From an uncultured Erysipelotrichaceae bacterium (lineage in GTDB: Bacteria > Bacillota_I > Bacilli_A > RF39 > UBA660), in contig CACZFH010000008.1 of the NCBI GenBank assembly GCA_902780395.1, forward strand, positions 33,818 through 97,817: a stretch of 64,000 nucleotides of DNA, given 5' to 3'. The position numbers were made by a program, and so were the translations under genes. The number at the start of each line of letters is the position of its first letter. Positions within the stretch are counted from its first letter, which is position 1. Positions 46,372 through 55,338 of this stretch are shown in pieces. The notes under the pieces were generated by a model. It ran no database searches, was not told where the DNA came from, and worked only from the letters and a program-made list of their open reading frames with translations.

Positions 46372-47475
46372 ATGAAAAAAGTAGTTATCGGTATGAGTGG
46401 AGGAGTAGACAGTAGTGTAGCGGCTATTATCCTTCAAAAACAAGGGTATGAAGTAATAGGCCTTTTTATGAGAAACTGGGATTCATTAGCTGATGGAGAA
46501 TTAAATGGACCAACTACCGAAAGTGGTATATGCCCTCAAGAAGAAGATTATAATGATGCTAAGAATGTCTGTGACAAATTAGGAATACCTCTATATAGAA
46601 AAGATTTTGTAAAAGAATATTGGGATTATGTATTTACCTATTTTTTAGATGAATTAAAAAATGGTAGAACTCCCAACCCTGATATTATGTGTAATAAATA
46701 TATTAAATTTGATATGTTTATAGAAGAAGCTAAAAAACTAGGGGCAGATTATATTGCTACTGGTCATTATGCCAGACTTCAAGATGGAAAACTATTAAGA
46801 GGAATTGATAAAAATAAAGATCAAACCTATTTCTTATCCCAAGTAACAAAAGAACAATTTAAAAATGTTTTATTCCCAATAGGAGACTTAGAAAAAAAAG
46901 AAGTAAGAAAAATAGCTGAAGAATATGAATTATTAACAGCTCATAAAAAAGACTCAACAGGTATTTGTTTTATTGGAGAAAGAAATTTCAAGAATTTTTT
47001 AAAGAATTATTTACCTAATCAACCAGGAGATGTCATTAATATTGAAACCAATGAAGTAATAGGAAAGCATATAGGATTAATGAACTATACCATAGGACAA
47101 AGAAGGGGATTAAATATTGGTGGAACAGAAGATAAAATGTTTGTTGTAGGAAAAGATCTTAATAAGAATGTTTTATATATTTGTTTAGGAGAAGATAATG
47201 ATTATTTAATAAGTACCTCTTGTTTAGTAGATAATGTTAATTATCTAGCGGAAGAGAGATTAACCAAATGTACAGCAAAATTTCGTTATCGTCAAGAAGA
47301 TATTCCTGTAGAATTAGAATGGTTAGAGAATAATGAAGTATTAGTAAAATACGAACAAGGAGTTAAATCTGTTACTCCAGGGCAAGCTTGTGTATTTTAT
47401 AATGAAGAAGAATGCTTAGGTGGAGGAATTATTAAAGAAGTACGAAAAAATGACAAAAAATTGTGGTACTTATAA
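46372..47475 (+). CDS. mnmA: tRNA-specific 2-thiouridylase
   Basis: It puts sulfur on U34 of tRNA for Lys, Glu and Gln. It has 367 residues, the normal length. The ATP PP-loop GMSGGVDSSVAA, the catalytic Cys in PDIMCNKYIKF, IATGHYARL, the second Cys in DSTGICFIGERNF, and IGQRRGLNIGG are all present. AAAGGTGATAGC precedes the ATG. It is likely co-transcribed with the following HTH regulator gene (start 18 bases after the stop). Confidence 0.97.
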   Translation: MKKVVIGMSGGVDSSVAAIILQKQGYEVIGLFMRNWDSLADGELNGPTTESGICPQEEDYNDAKNVCDKLGIPLYRKDFVKEYWDYVFTYFLDELKNGRTPNPDIMCNKYIKFDMFIEEAKKLGADYIATGHYARLQDGKLLRGIDKNKDQTYFLSQVTKEQFKNVLFPIGDLEKKEVRKIAEEYELLTAHKKDSTGICFIGERNFKNFLKNYLPNQPGDVINIETNEVIGKHIGLMNYTIGQRRGLNIGGTEDKMFVVGKDLNKNVLYICLGEDNDYLISTSCLVDNVNYLAEERLTKCTAKFRYRQEDIPVELEWLENNEVLVKYEQGVKSVTPGQACVFYNEEECLGGGIIKEVRKNDKKLWYL

Positions 47476-47492
47476 ACATAAGGAGTAGTAAA

Positions 47493-48185
47493 ATGGACCA
47501 AGAAAAAATTGGAAAATTTATAAAAAAGATCAGAGAAGAAAACAATCTTACCCAAAAAGAATTGGCCGATAAACTAGGCGTTACTTTTCAAGCCGTATCC
47601 AAATGGGAAAATGGAAAGAATGTTCCAGATATTGGCATATTAAAACACATTAGTGAAGAGTTTCATATCAATGTAGATGATATATTATCAGGACAAATAA
47701 CTAATAAGAAAAAGAATAATCGAATCATAGAAATTCTTTTACTAGGTTTCATAATAATAGTAATCATCATAGGAATAATTATTATTAATAACAATCACTC
47801 AGATTATGAGTTTAAAACAATTTCTTCAAAATGTGCTGACTTCAAAATAACAGGAAGTGCTGCCTACAATAAAGAAAAAGCTACAATCTATATATCTACT
47901 GTTGAATTTTGTGGAAAAGAAGATAATACAATTTATCGAAAAATATCTTGTAATTTGTATGAAACTTATAATAATTCTAAAACAAAAATTAGTAGTTGCA
48001 ATGAAGATAAGAACACTAATTTAGAAGATTTCTTAAAAAAAGTAGATATGAAAGTAGATCATTTTTCTAGTAGTTGTAAAAATCTTACAGCCAATACTTT
48101 AACCTTAGAAATAGAAGCTACTGCTACTGATAATAAGAAAGTAACCTATACTATTCCAATTAAATTAAATGATACTTGTCAATAA
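47493..48185 (+). CDS. Membrane-anchored XRE-type HTH regulator with Cys-containing outer domain
   Basis: The protein has 230 residues. Residues 1-65 are a classical XRE helix-turn-helix (IGKFIKKIREENNLTQKELADKLGVTFQAVSKWENGKNVPDI). A membrane helix follows (about 75-97). The outer domain of 130 residues has six cysteines (SKCADF, EFCGKE, ISCNLY, SSCNED, SSCKNL, DTCQ), probably forming disulfides. The layout suggests a one-component transmembrane sensor that binds DNA near the membrane. The ATG at 47493 has AAGGAG 6 to 12 bases upstream. A terminator follows. Confidence 0.82.
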   Translation: MDQEKIGKFIKKIREENNLTQKELADKLGVTFQAVSKWENGKNVPDIGILKHISEEFHINVDDILSGQITNKKKNNRIIEILLLGFIIIVIIIGIIIINNNHSDYEFKTISSKCADFKITGSAAYNKEKATIYISTVEFCGKEDNTIYRKISCNLYETYNNSKTKISSCNEDKNTNLEDFLKKVDMKVDHFSSSCKNLTANTLTLEIEATATDNKKVTYTIPIKLNDTCQ

Positions 48186-48186
48186 T

Positions 48187-48217
48187 ATCCTAATTTATAA
48201 AAATTAGGATTTTTTTT
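48187..48217 (+). terminator. Terminator after the HTH gene
   Basis: A 10-bp stem ATCCTAATTT/AAATTAGGAT with a 4-base loop and eight T. Confidence 0.9.
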
Positions 48218-48255
48218 ATGAATGTGCTATAATGAAATGGTAAGGGGAAATAGAT

Positions 48256-49440
48256 ATGACACAGTATTGTTCATCACCATTTCTAGTAACATTCTTGCCA
48301 GCAGTAAGAAAAATAATTGTAATTATTCAAATAATTGTACCAATTTTACTAATCATTGCAGCAACTCTAAGATTTCTAAGTTTAATGAAAGATCCAGAAC
48401 AAAAAAATGGTACAAAGAAAATCGTTAATATGGTGATAGCAGCTGTTATTATCTTTTTCATTCCTATGTTTATAGATGTTGTAATGGGAATGCTAGGAAC
48501 GAAAACAACTATAAGTTCTTGTTGGAAAAATGCAAAAGAATATGAAGCAAATACATCCTATATAGATTATGATGAAGAAAAAAAGCATGTACTAATAGAC
48601 CCAGAACGATATGAAAAAGGCAATCCTAAAAATCAAGGTGTTGGAGCAGGGCCAGCCAATAGTATTAGTGATAAAACAGATTATGCAAATAAAGCCTTAA
48701 ATGTAGTAAAAGTAGTGAATACAAACGCCAATAGTTCAGGAAGAAAATATAGATCAGTGCAAGCAGCTTGCTATAATGGAAGACATGTTGTTTATGCGCA
48801 AAATACGAATTATGGAACAACTGAAAATTCTAGTAAGGGAGGCAGAATTTGTTGGTCTATACTAGAAACAGGCGAACAAGTAAAATGCGTAGATGTTGGA
48901 GAAGAAGGAGGCCATATGGATGGCTTAGCTTATGATAATGATCGAGGCTATGTTCTAAAAACTTCTACTAATAAACGATTGATGTTATTTGATAATGTCA
49001 CAATGGAATTTAAAGGTTATTCAAGTATTGATAATTACCATGTAGGAATTACGTATGTCCCTTCTATCCATATGTTAGTAGGATATTCTGGAGGCTCTCT
49101 TATCTTTTATAAATACAGCACAATAAACAATAAATATAAGAAAGAGAAAACAGTACCATTAAAGAATTATACAGGAAAGAGTGTTCAAGGGTTAGGGACA
49201 GATGGAACCAATATTTTTATTGCTGATTCTAGCCCTTATACAAAATATCGCCGTTTGTATACCTATTCCATTACCGGCGAGAAGTTAGAAACATTATCTT
49301 TTGGTAGTGGCTTCGGTTCATTATCTGATGAAGTTGAAGCAGCTTTTGCCGACAATAATGGAGTATTATATTTGGCCTGTCCTTTAGGGATAGCTAAAGT
49401 TAATAATTATGTAGCAAATAAAATAGGATTAAAAAGTTAA
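48256..49440 (+). CDS. Pilin-like two-helix membrane domain fused to a propeller-like outer domain
   Basis: The protein has 394 residues. The first 90 hold two long hydrophobic helices (about 18-45 and 55-80: KIIVIIQIIVPILLIIAATLRF, KIVNMVIAAVIIFFIPMFIDVV). That resembles VirB2/TrbC-type pilins and the pilin-like proteins of Mollicutes, but no conjugation genes are nearby. After a short linker, residues about 160-394 form repeated strands (YRSVQAACYNGRHVVYAQN, GLAYDNDRGYVLKTS, GITYVPSIHMLVGYSGG, GLGTDGTNIFIADSS, AAFADNNGVLYLACPLG) that read as a beta-propeller. Function unknown. GGGGAAATAG precedes the ATG, and gpmI follows 13 bases after the stop. Confidence 0.75.
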   Translation: MTQYCSSPFLVTFLPAVRKIIVIIQIIVPILLIIAATLRFLSLMKDPEQKNGTKKIVNMVIAAVIIFFIPMFIDVVMGMLGTKTTISSCWKNAKEYEANTSYIDYDEEKKHVLIDPERYEKGNPKNQGVGAGPANSISDKTDYANKALNVVKVVNTNANSSGRKYRSVQAACYNGRHVVYAQNTNYGTTENSSKGGRICWSILETGEQVKCVDVGEEGGHMDGLAYDNDRGYVLKTSTNKRLMLFDNVTMEFKGYSSIDNYHVGITYVPSIHMLVGYSGGSLIFYKYSTINNKYKKEKTVPLKNYTGKSVQGLGTDGTNIFIADSSPYTKYRRLYTYSITGEKLETLSFGSGFGSLSDEVEAAFADNNGVLYLACPLGIAKVNNYVANKIGLKS

Positions 49441-49453
49441 AAGGAGAAAAACA

Positions 49454-50977
49454 ATGAAAAAACCAATTGTATTATGTATTTTAGATGGTTGTGGAGTAAG
49501 AGAAGAAAGTGATGGCAACGCTTTTAAAAATGCCAATACCCCAACCTTAGACTCATTATTTGAAAAATATCCCCATTCCATTCTTCAAGCAAGTGGAAAA
49601 GCCGTAGGATTACCAGAAGGCCAAATGGGAACAAGTGAAGTAGGACACATGAATATAGGTTCAGGAAGAGTTGCTATGCAACCTTTAGAAACAATAACAG
49701 CTTCTATCGAATCAAAAGAATTCTTTAGTAATGAAGAAATATTAAAAGTGATGAATCATGTCAAAGAAAATTCATCTACGCTTCATATCTTTGGATTATT
49801 ATCAGATGGAGGAGTTCATTCACATATTAATCATGTCCTAGCGTTACTAGAAATGTGTAAAAGAGAGCAAATAGAAAAAGTATCATTTGATATCTGCTTA
49901 GATGGAAGAGATACTTATGAAAAAAGTGCCTTAACTTACTTAGATAAGTTAGAAGAAAAAATGAAAGAATTAAACTTAGGTACTATCAATACCATATCAG
50001 GTAGATATTATGGTATGGATCGTGACAACAACTTTGATCGATTAAAATTATCATATGATGCTATTGTCTATGGAGAAGGGCCTAAATATAATTCTTATCA
50101 AGAACTAATAGAAGAAAACTATAAAAATGGAAAATATGATGAATTTGTTATTCCAGGTATTATAGATTCTAATCCATTGAATGATAATGATGGAGTAATT
50201 GCCTTCAATTTTAGAAAAGATAGATTAAGAGAGATGTTTACCTTATTTTCCAATCCAACAGCTTATGAAGAACAAGCAAATGAAAAAGATTTAAAAGTAA
50301 AGCATTTCAATAATTTAAAAGTTTTGACTATGTATCCAGTAACAGAAACAGTTACTTGTCCACATGCTTTTAATGATTTAGATTTAAAAAATATCATGGT
50401 AGATTATCTTCATGAAAAAGGCTATAGCCAATTAAGAATAGCTGAAACAGAAAAATATCCTCATGTTACTTTCTTCTTTGATGGAGGAAAAGAAGTAGAA
50501 TACCCAGATATGAAGAAAATACTAATTCCTTCACCTAAAGTTGCAACTTATGATTTAAAACCAGAAATGAGTGTTTATGAAGTAACTGATAATTTTCTAA
50601 AAGAAGTAGGAAACTATGATGTTACTATAATGAACCTAGCTAATGGTGATATGGTAGGACACACAGGAGTCTATGAAGCTGCCAAACAAGCAGTAGAAGA
50701 TATGGATCATTGCTTAGCAAAAATCTATCAGAAAGTAGTAGAAGAATTACAAGGCTTATTAATCATCATAGCTGACCATGGTAATTGTGATATGATGTGG
50801 GATGAAAACCATAAACCAGTAACTTCACATACTACAAATCCAGTTCCATGTATTATTACCAAAGAAGGAATTCAATTAAGAGATGGTATTCTAGCTGATG
50901 TTGCTCCAACGATGTTAGAATTAATGAATCTAGAAATACCCCAAGAAATGACGGGAAAATCCTTAATTATAAAGTAA
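49454..50977 (+). CDS. gpmI: 2,3-bisphosphoglycerate-independent phosphoglycerate mutase
   Basis: It interconverts 3- and 2-phosphoglycerate in glycolysis using manganese and a catalytic serine. It has 507 residues, standard size. LCILDGCGVREESDGNAF, the Ser loop GTSEVGHMNIGSGR, ICLDGRDT, SGRYYGMDRDNNF, FFFDGGKEVEYP, NGDMVGHTG and IIADHGNCD are all diagnostic. AAAAGGAG precedes the ATG. In many Bacillota it lies with other glycolysis genes; here it lies alone in an operon with a protease and TsaC, with an unrelated membrane gene upstream. Confidence 0.97.
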   Translation: MKKPIVLCILDGCGVREESDGNAFKNANTPTLDSLFEKYPHSILQASGKAVGLPEGQMGTSEVGHMNIGSGRVAMQPLETITASIESKEFFSNEEILKVMNHVKENSSTLHIFGLLSDGGVHSHINHVLALLEMCKREQIEKVSFDICLDGRDTYEKSALTYLDKLEEKMKELNLGTINTISGRYYGMDRDNNFDRLKLSYDAIVYGEGPKYNSYQELIEENYKNGKYDEFVIPGIIDSNPLNDNDGVIAFNFRKDRLREMFTLFSNPTAYEEQANEKDLKVKHFNNLKVLTMYPVTETVTCPHAFNDLDLKNIMVDYLHEKGYSQLRIAETEKYPHVTFFFDGGKEVEYPDMKKILIPSPKVATYDLKPEMSVYEVTDNFLKEVGNYDVTIMNLANGDMVGHTGVYEAAKQAVEDMDHCLAKIYQKVVEELQGLLIIIADHGNCDMMWDENHKPVTSHTTNPVPCIITKEGIQLRDGILADVAPTMLELMNLEIPQEMTGKSLIIK

Positions 50978-50988
50978 AGGAGCAAAAT

Positions 50989-52575
50989 ATGAAAAGGAAT
51001 ATATTAGGAATATCTTTATTAACAATAACTTGTTTATATTGCATTTTAGCAGCCGTTATTATACTAATAACATTATTGACAGGAATACCCGTAATCTATG
51101 GAATTATAGCAAGTATTATTATATTAATTTTACAATTTCTTATATCACCATTCATAACAGATTTATCTATGAAATGGTTTTATAAAGTAAACTTTGAAGA
51201 ATCAATACCAGAGTATTTACAAAACTTTATCAAAGAAACATGTGAAAAACATAATATGAAGTATCCCAAAGTAGGTTATATTAATGACGGAGCTCCTAAT
51301 GCCTTTACATATGGTCATACCAAAAATGATGCTCGTATTATTATAACTAAGGGTATCTTAAAATTATTATCAGAAGAAGAAGTAAAAGCAGTAGTAGGTC
51401 ATGAACTAGGTCATGCAAGTCATTATGATATGCTTCTTATGACAGTAGCTCAATTAGTCCCACTAATATTATATGGAATTTATGAAATGAGCATGGATTA
51501 TGATAGTACAGATAAGGATAGTAGTCCTAATATTTTAATCGCAGTAATAGCTTATATATTATACATAATTAGTAATTATATTGTTTTATGGTTATCTAGA
51601 ACCAGAGAGTATTATGCAGATAGTTTTTCAATAGAAGAAACAAAAAACCCAAATGCTTTAGCAAGTGCTCTAGTAAAAATAGGTTATGGTTTATCGACTG
51701 CTAAAACCAATAAAAAACACTCTGTATCAAAAACAAATGCTTTAGGTATATTTGATTCTAAAACATCTAAATCATTAGTAATTAGTAGTATGGATAACGG
51801 ACAAGTATCCAAAGATAATATAAAAAATGCCATGAAATGGGAACAATGGAATATTTGGGCAAAATGGTATGAGTTTAACTCAACACACCCATTAATATCA
51901 AAACGTTTATTAGCAATCTCATCAAGAAGTGAAGAATTTAAGCAAACACCATATATTACTTTTGATTTAAATAAAGAAGAATCATATGTAGATGATTTTC
52001 TATTAGAAGTATTAATAAGTTTTTTACCAATAATAAGTTTTATGGCTGGACTAATTTTAGCACTTTACTATTCTTATATAAATCAAAGCTATACAAAAAT
52101 AATCGGAATAATCTTATTAATTACAACAGTTCTTTCTTACATTAAGTTTTGTAGAAAGTATTCTTCAAAACCTTTTGAAGAAAGAAAAGTTAAAGATTTA
52201 TTAGGAGAAGTAAAAGTATCACATATAACATCTATACCTTGTACTTTAGAAGGCAAAATCATCGGACGTGGAAATCCCGGATGTATCTTTAATGAAGACT
52301 TTGTAATTCAAGATGACACAGGAATAATGTTCTTAGATTATAATCAACCTTTAATCATCTTAAACAAAATATTTGCCTTATTTAAATCACAAGAGTATTT
52401 TGAAAAAAAGATAAAAATAAAAGGTTGGTACAGAAGAAGTCCTGTCCCATATGTAGAATTAAAGTCAATGGAAATAGATGGTAAAGAAAAGAAAATATTT
52501 ACCTACTATGTAGGTATAGCAGGTCATATCATTTTGGCTATTATATCTATTGCCTTATTTGTATTATCTTTGTAA
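50989..52575 (+). CDS. M48 family membrane metalloprotease with C-terminal GIDE/OB-like domain
   Basis: A zinc protease in the membrane, of the HtpX class, thought to clear damaged membrane proteins. It has 528 residues with two N-terminal membrane segments, the zinc motif VGHELGHASHYD, further membrane helices, and the third ligand region RTREYYADSFS. The end differs from normal HtpX (about 290 residues). After two more helices (about 345-385) a beta domain (about 410-510) has GNPGCIFNEDFVIQDDTGIMFLDYNQPL, reminiscent of GIDE/OB folds, and a last membrane helix. AAAGGAGC precedes the ATG; TsaC follows after 12 bases. Confidence 0.9.
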   Translation: MKRNILGISLLTITCLYCILAAVIILITLLTGIPVIYGIIASIIILILQFLISPFITDLSMKWFYKVNFEESIPEYLQNFIKETCEKHNMKYPKVGYINDGAPNAFTYGHTKNDARIIITKGILKLLSEEEVKAVVGHELGHASHYDMLLMTVAQLVPLILYGIYEMSMDYDSTDKDSSPNILIAVIAYILYIISNYIVLWLSRTREYYADSFSIEETKNPNALASALVKIGYGLSTAKTNKKHSVSKTNALGIFDSKTSKSLVISSMDNGQVSKDNIKNAMKWEQWNIWAKWYEFNSTHPLISKRLLAISSRSEEFKQTPYITFDLNKEESYVDDFLLEVLISFLPIISFMAGLILALYYSYINQSYTKIIGIILLITTVLSYIKFCRKYSSKPFEERKVKDLLGEVKVSHITSIPCTLEGKIIGRGNPGCIFNEDFVIQDDTGIMFLDYNQPLIILNKIFALFKSQEYFEKKIKIKGWYRRSPVPYVELKSMEIDGKEKKIFTYYVGIAGHIILAIISIALFVLSL

Positions 52576-52587
52576 AGGAGAAATAAA

Positions 52588-53184
52588 ATGAAAATGATAA
52601 CAGAACTTACAGAGAATAATTTAGAAGAGATTAATAAAGTATTAGATGAAGATGGAGTTATCATTTTCCCAACGGATACAGTCTATGGGATAGCCTGTAA
52701 TTGCTACTCCATAGAGGGCTTAAAAAAAATTTTTTCTTTTAAAAATAGGCCATTATCAAAACCAATTAATGTTTTAACAAATTCGATTGAAAAAATAGAA
52801 ATGGTATCAAATGGTCTAAAAGAAAAGGAAAGAGAATTAATAGAAAAGTATCTTCCTGGAGATTTAACAATTATTGTGGATAAAAATGAAAATGTCCCAG
52901 CTTTATTAACAGCAAATTTAAAAACTATTGGAGTGAGAATTCCTAATCACGAAATAGCTTTAAGAATATTAGAAAAATATCCATATCCACTTGCAACTAC
53001 TTCTGTGAATCTAGCAGGTTCTTCTCCAGGAATTGTGGTGTCAGACTTTCTAGAAGAATTTAAAAACAAAGTAGATATTATAGTAGATGGAGGAAAATCA
53101 CCGATAGGTTTACCTTCTACTATTGTGAAAATAGAAAATGATTCATTAAAAATTTTAAGAGAAGGTAATTTAAAAGTAGAATAA
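52588..53184 (+). CDS. L-threonylcarbamoyladenylate synthase (TsaC/Sua5/YwlC)
   Basis: It makes the threonylcarbamoyl-AMP used for t6A in tRNAs reading ANN codons. The 198 residues hold the YrdC domain only, without the Sua5 C-terminal domain. IIFPTDTVYGIACNCYS, KIFSFKNRPLSKPINVL, LPGDLTIIV, GVRIPNHEIA, TTSVNLAGSSPG and LPSTIVKI are family landmarks. AAAGGAG precedes the ATG. It lies in the same direction and close to the M48 gene, so it is probably in one transcript that ends at the terminator covering its stop codon. Confidence 0.95.
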   Translation: MKMITELTENNLEEINKVLDEDGVIIFPTDTVYGIACNCYSIEGLKKIFSFKNRPLSKPINVLTNSIEKIEMVSNGLKEKERELIEKYLPGDLTIIVDKNENVPALLTANLKTIGVRIPNHEIALRILEKYPYPLATTSVNLAGSSPGIVVSDFLEEFKNKVDIIVDGGKSPIGLPSTIVKIENDSLKILREGNLKVE

Positions 53185-53196
53185 TCTACTTTTTTA
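53173..53196 (+). terminator. Terminator after the TsaC gene
   Basis: AAAGTAGA/TCTACTTT with a 4-base loop containing the stop codon, followed by T. Confidence 0.85.
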
Positions 53197-53225
53197 TTAT
53201 ATAATTAAGAAGAGTAGGTGGAGAT

Positions 53226-54311
53226 ATGAAAAATGAAATTTCAGAGCAAACATTAGAAAATAGATGTCCCGCTTGTAAGGCCTCTATATCCTTTAATCCT
53301 ACCTTAGGAAAATGGAAATGTGATTATTGTGGAAGTGAATTTACCCTAGAGGAAATGCAAAAAAGTGAGGATAATGCTTCAACTGAAAAAAAGAATGCTA
53401 AAAAAGACCAAGTAGAAGATAATTACAATAATTATATAAGTTATCACTGTGAAAGTTGTGGAGCTGAAATCATTGCTGATGAATCAACCTCTGCTACCTT
53501 TTGTGTATATTGTGGAAATACCGCCATCTTACAAAGTAAATTATCAGGAAAGTTTTCACCTGACAAAATAATTCCTTTTAAAAAAGATAAAGAAGCAGCA
53601 ATCAGTGCTTTTAAAGGATTATCAAAAGGAAGACCACTAATGCCTAAAGGTTTCAATAACACAAATAATATTGAAAAAATAAGAGGAGTATACATTCCAT
53701 TCTGGTTATATGATTTAAATGTTTCAGGAGATGTTGTGATGGATGCTAAAACCATCGAAAAATGGACAATAGGAGATACGCATTACACAAAGACAAATAC
53801 TTATAAGGTTACCAGAGGAGGAGAAATGGACTTTTTAAATATACCAGTAGATGGTTCTTCTCATTTTGATAATGATATTATGAATTCTATTGAGCCATTT
53901 AACTATGATGAAATGATTCCTTATAATCATGCCTATCTATCAGGCTTTTATGCTGAAAAATATGATCAAGAAGGAGATAGCATCTTAAAAGAAGCCTCAG
54001 ATAGGGCCCTTAATTCAGCCAGAAATGTTTTAAAAGATGATACTCGTATGTATGCAACAAAAACAATTGTATCAGATACCCTTGTTAGTAATGAGAAAAA
54101 TAAAATATATGCTTTACTACCAGTATGGATGGTTAATGTAAAGTATAATAATAAAATGCATATCTTTGCTATGAATGGACAAACAGGAGAATTTATTGGA
54201 AATATTCCATTAGATAAAGGAAAAACATTGTTATACACAATCTTAATATTTGCAATTTCTATGGCAATTTGTATCGCCGTAAGTTATTTCATATTTATGG
54301 GAGGACAATAA
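53226..54311 (+). CDS. Zinc-ribbon (TFIIB-like) membrane protein
   Basis: The 361 residues have two N-terminal zinc ribbons: CPACK...CDYCG (about 14-36) and CESCG...CVYCG (about 77-98). A middle domain (about 130-330) has IRGVYIPFWLYDLNVSGDVV and MWMVNVKYNN-like strands, and a single C-terminal membrane helix (about 335-355) ends the protein. This layout is widespread next to TPM proteins in Bacillota, and its biochemical role is not known. The next gene, with a TPM domain, begins 2 bases after its stop, supporting a joint role at the membrane. Confidence 0.85.
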   Translation: MKNEISEQTLENRCPACKASISFNPTLGKWKCDYCGSEFTLEEMQKSEDNASTEKKNAKKDQVEDNYNNYISYHCESCGAEIIADESTSATFCVYCGNTAILQSKLSGKFSPDKIIPFKKDKEAAISAFKGLSKGRPLMPKGFNNTNNIEKIRGVYIPFWLYDLNVSGDVVMDAKTIEKWTIGDTHYTKTNTYKVTRGGEMDFLNIPVDGSSHFDNDIMNSIEPFNYDEMIPYNHAYLSGFYAEKYDQEGDSILKEASDRALNSARNVLKDDTRMYATKTIVSDTLVSNEKNKIYALLPVWMVNVKYNNKMHIFAMNGQTGEFIGNIPLDKGKTLLYTILIFAISMAICIAVSYFIFMGGQ

Positions 54312-54312
54312 G

Positions 54313-55254
54313 ATGAAGAAAGTCATAACATTTTTTTGGATTTTAACAATCTTTTGTACGAATATCTTAATTGTAAATGCTTCTCCAATAACCTATGATA
54401 GACAAGAACTAGATAATATGGGAGTAAATAAAGATTGGACTATTACAGAATCCAATAAAGATAATGTATTAAGAACCCCAGCAGTAAATGCTGAAGCAAA
54501 AATCTATGATTTTGCTGATTTATTAACCGATGAAGAAGAGGAAATAGTAAAATCTAGAGCAGTCGAATTCATAGAACAAACAAAAATGGATATGGTAATA
54601 GTAACAGCTAATTTTAGTTATTATAATGATTCCGAGAATGAAGATTATGCTGCCGATTTCTATGATTATAATGATTTTGGAATGAATTTTGAAAATAATA
54701 GTGGAGTCCTATTATTAAGAAATGCCAATCCCGAAGATCCATACTATGATATGTACACATTTGGAAATGCTCAACTATATTTTAATCAGTATAGATATGA
54801 TAGTGTTTTAGATGGTATATATGATAATTTACATAATCAAAACTATGTAGAAGGCTTTAAGGATTTTATCAGTCGCTCAGAATCATTTATATTAAGTGGA
54901 GAACCTAGTGATATGATTAATTATTATGTTGATGAAAAAGGATATTTACAAAAGTATCCTGAAACATATCATATTCCATGGTCATCAGCCACTATTATTT
55001 CAGTAGTAATTACAGCTATTGTAATGTTAATTTTAATAAGAAAAAATAAAATGGTTATGAAAGCTACCCAAGCAGGAGAATATTTGAATAAGAAATCAAT
55101 CAATATTAACAATCGAAAAGATGTATTCTTGCATTCACACACATCAAGTTATACCGTTTCTTCTGATAGTGGTGGAGGCGGTGGCGGAGGACACTCTTCC
55201 CATAGTGGATCTTCTGGAGGAGGACACAGTAGTGGTGGAGGACGTCATGGTTAA
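54313..55254 (+). CDS. TPM domain membrane protein (YgcG-like)
   Basis: The 313 residues have a signal peptide (1-23), an outer TPM domain (about 60-190: KIYDFADLLTDEEEEIVKSRAVEFIEQTKMDMVIVTA), one membrane helix (about 230-250) and a cytoplasmic Gly/Ser/His tail with long glycine runs. TPM domains are linked with photosystem repair in plants and with unknown envelope roles in bacteria. It is co-transcribed with the zinc-ribbon gene. The tail DNA is GGAGGC-like and may vary in length. Confidence 0.87.
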   Translation: MKKVITFFWILTIFCTNILIVNASPITYDRQELDNMGVNKDWTITESNKDNVLRTPAVNAEAKIYDFADLLTDEEEEIVKSRAVEFIEQTKMDMVIVTANFSYYNDSENEDYAADFYDYNDFGMNFENNSGVLLLRNANPEDPYYDMYTFGNAQLYFNQYRYDSVLDGIYDNLHNQNYVEGFKDFISRSESFILSGEPSDMINYYVDEKGYLQKYPETYHIPWSSATIISVVITAIVMLILIRKNKMVMKATQAGEYLNKKSININNRKDVFLHSHTSSYTVSSDSGGGGGGGHSSHSGSSGGGHSSGGGRHG

Positions 55255-55338
55255 TATTCACAGAAATCTAACTAGAATTTCATCAAAATTTCACAAAAAT
55301 GTAATATATTTAAATAGAAAGAAAAATGAGGTGAAAAA

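Noticed and set aside
48256..49440. Evidence for a conjugation system from the pilin-like helices
   Set aside because: No VirB4, VirD4 or other secretion genes are nearby.
53966..54238. Minus-strand frame inside the zinc-ribbon gene
   Set aside because: It overlaps a conserved coding region and has no ribosome binding site.
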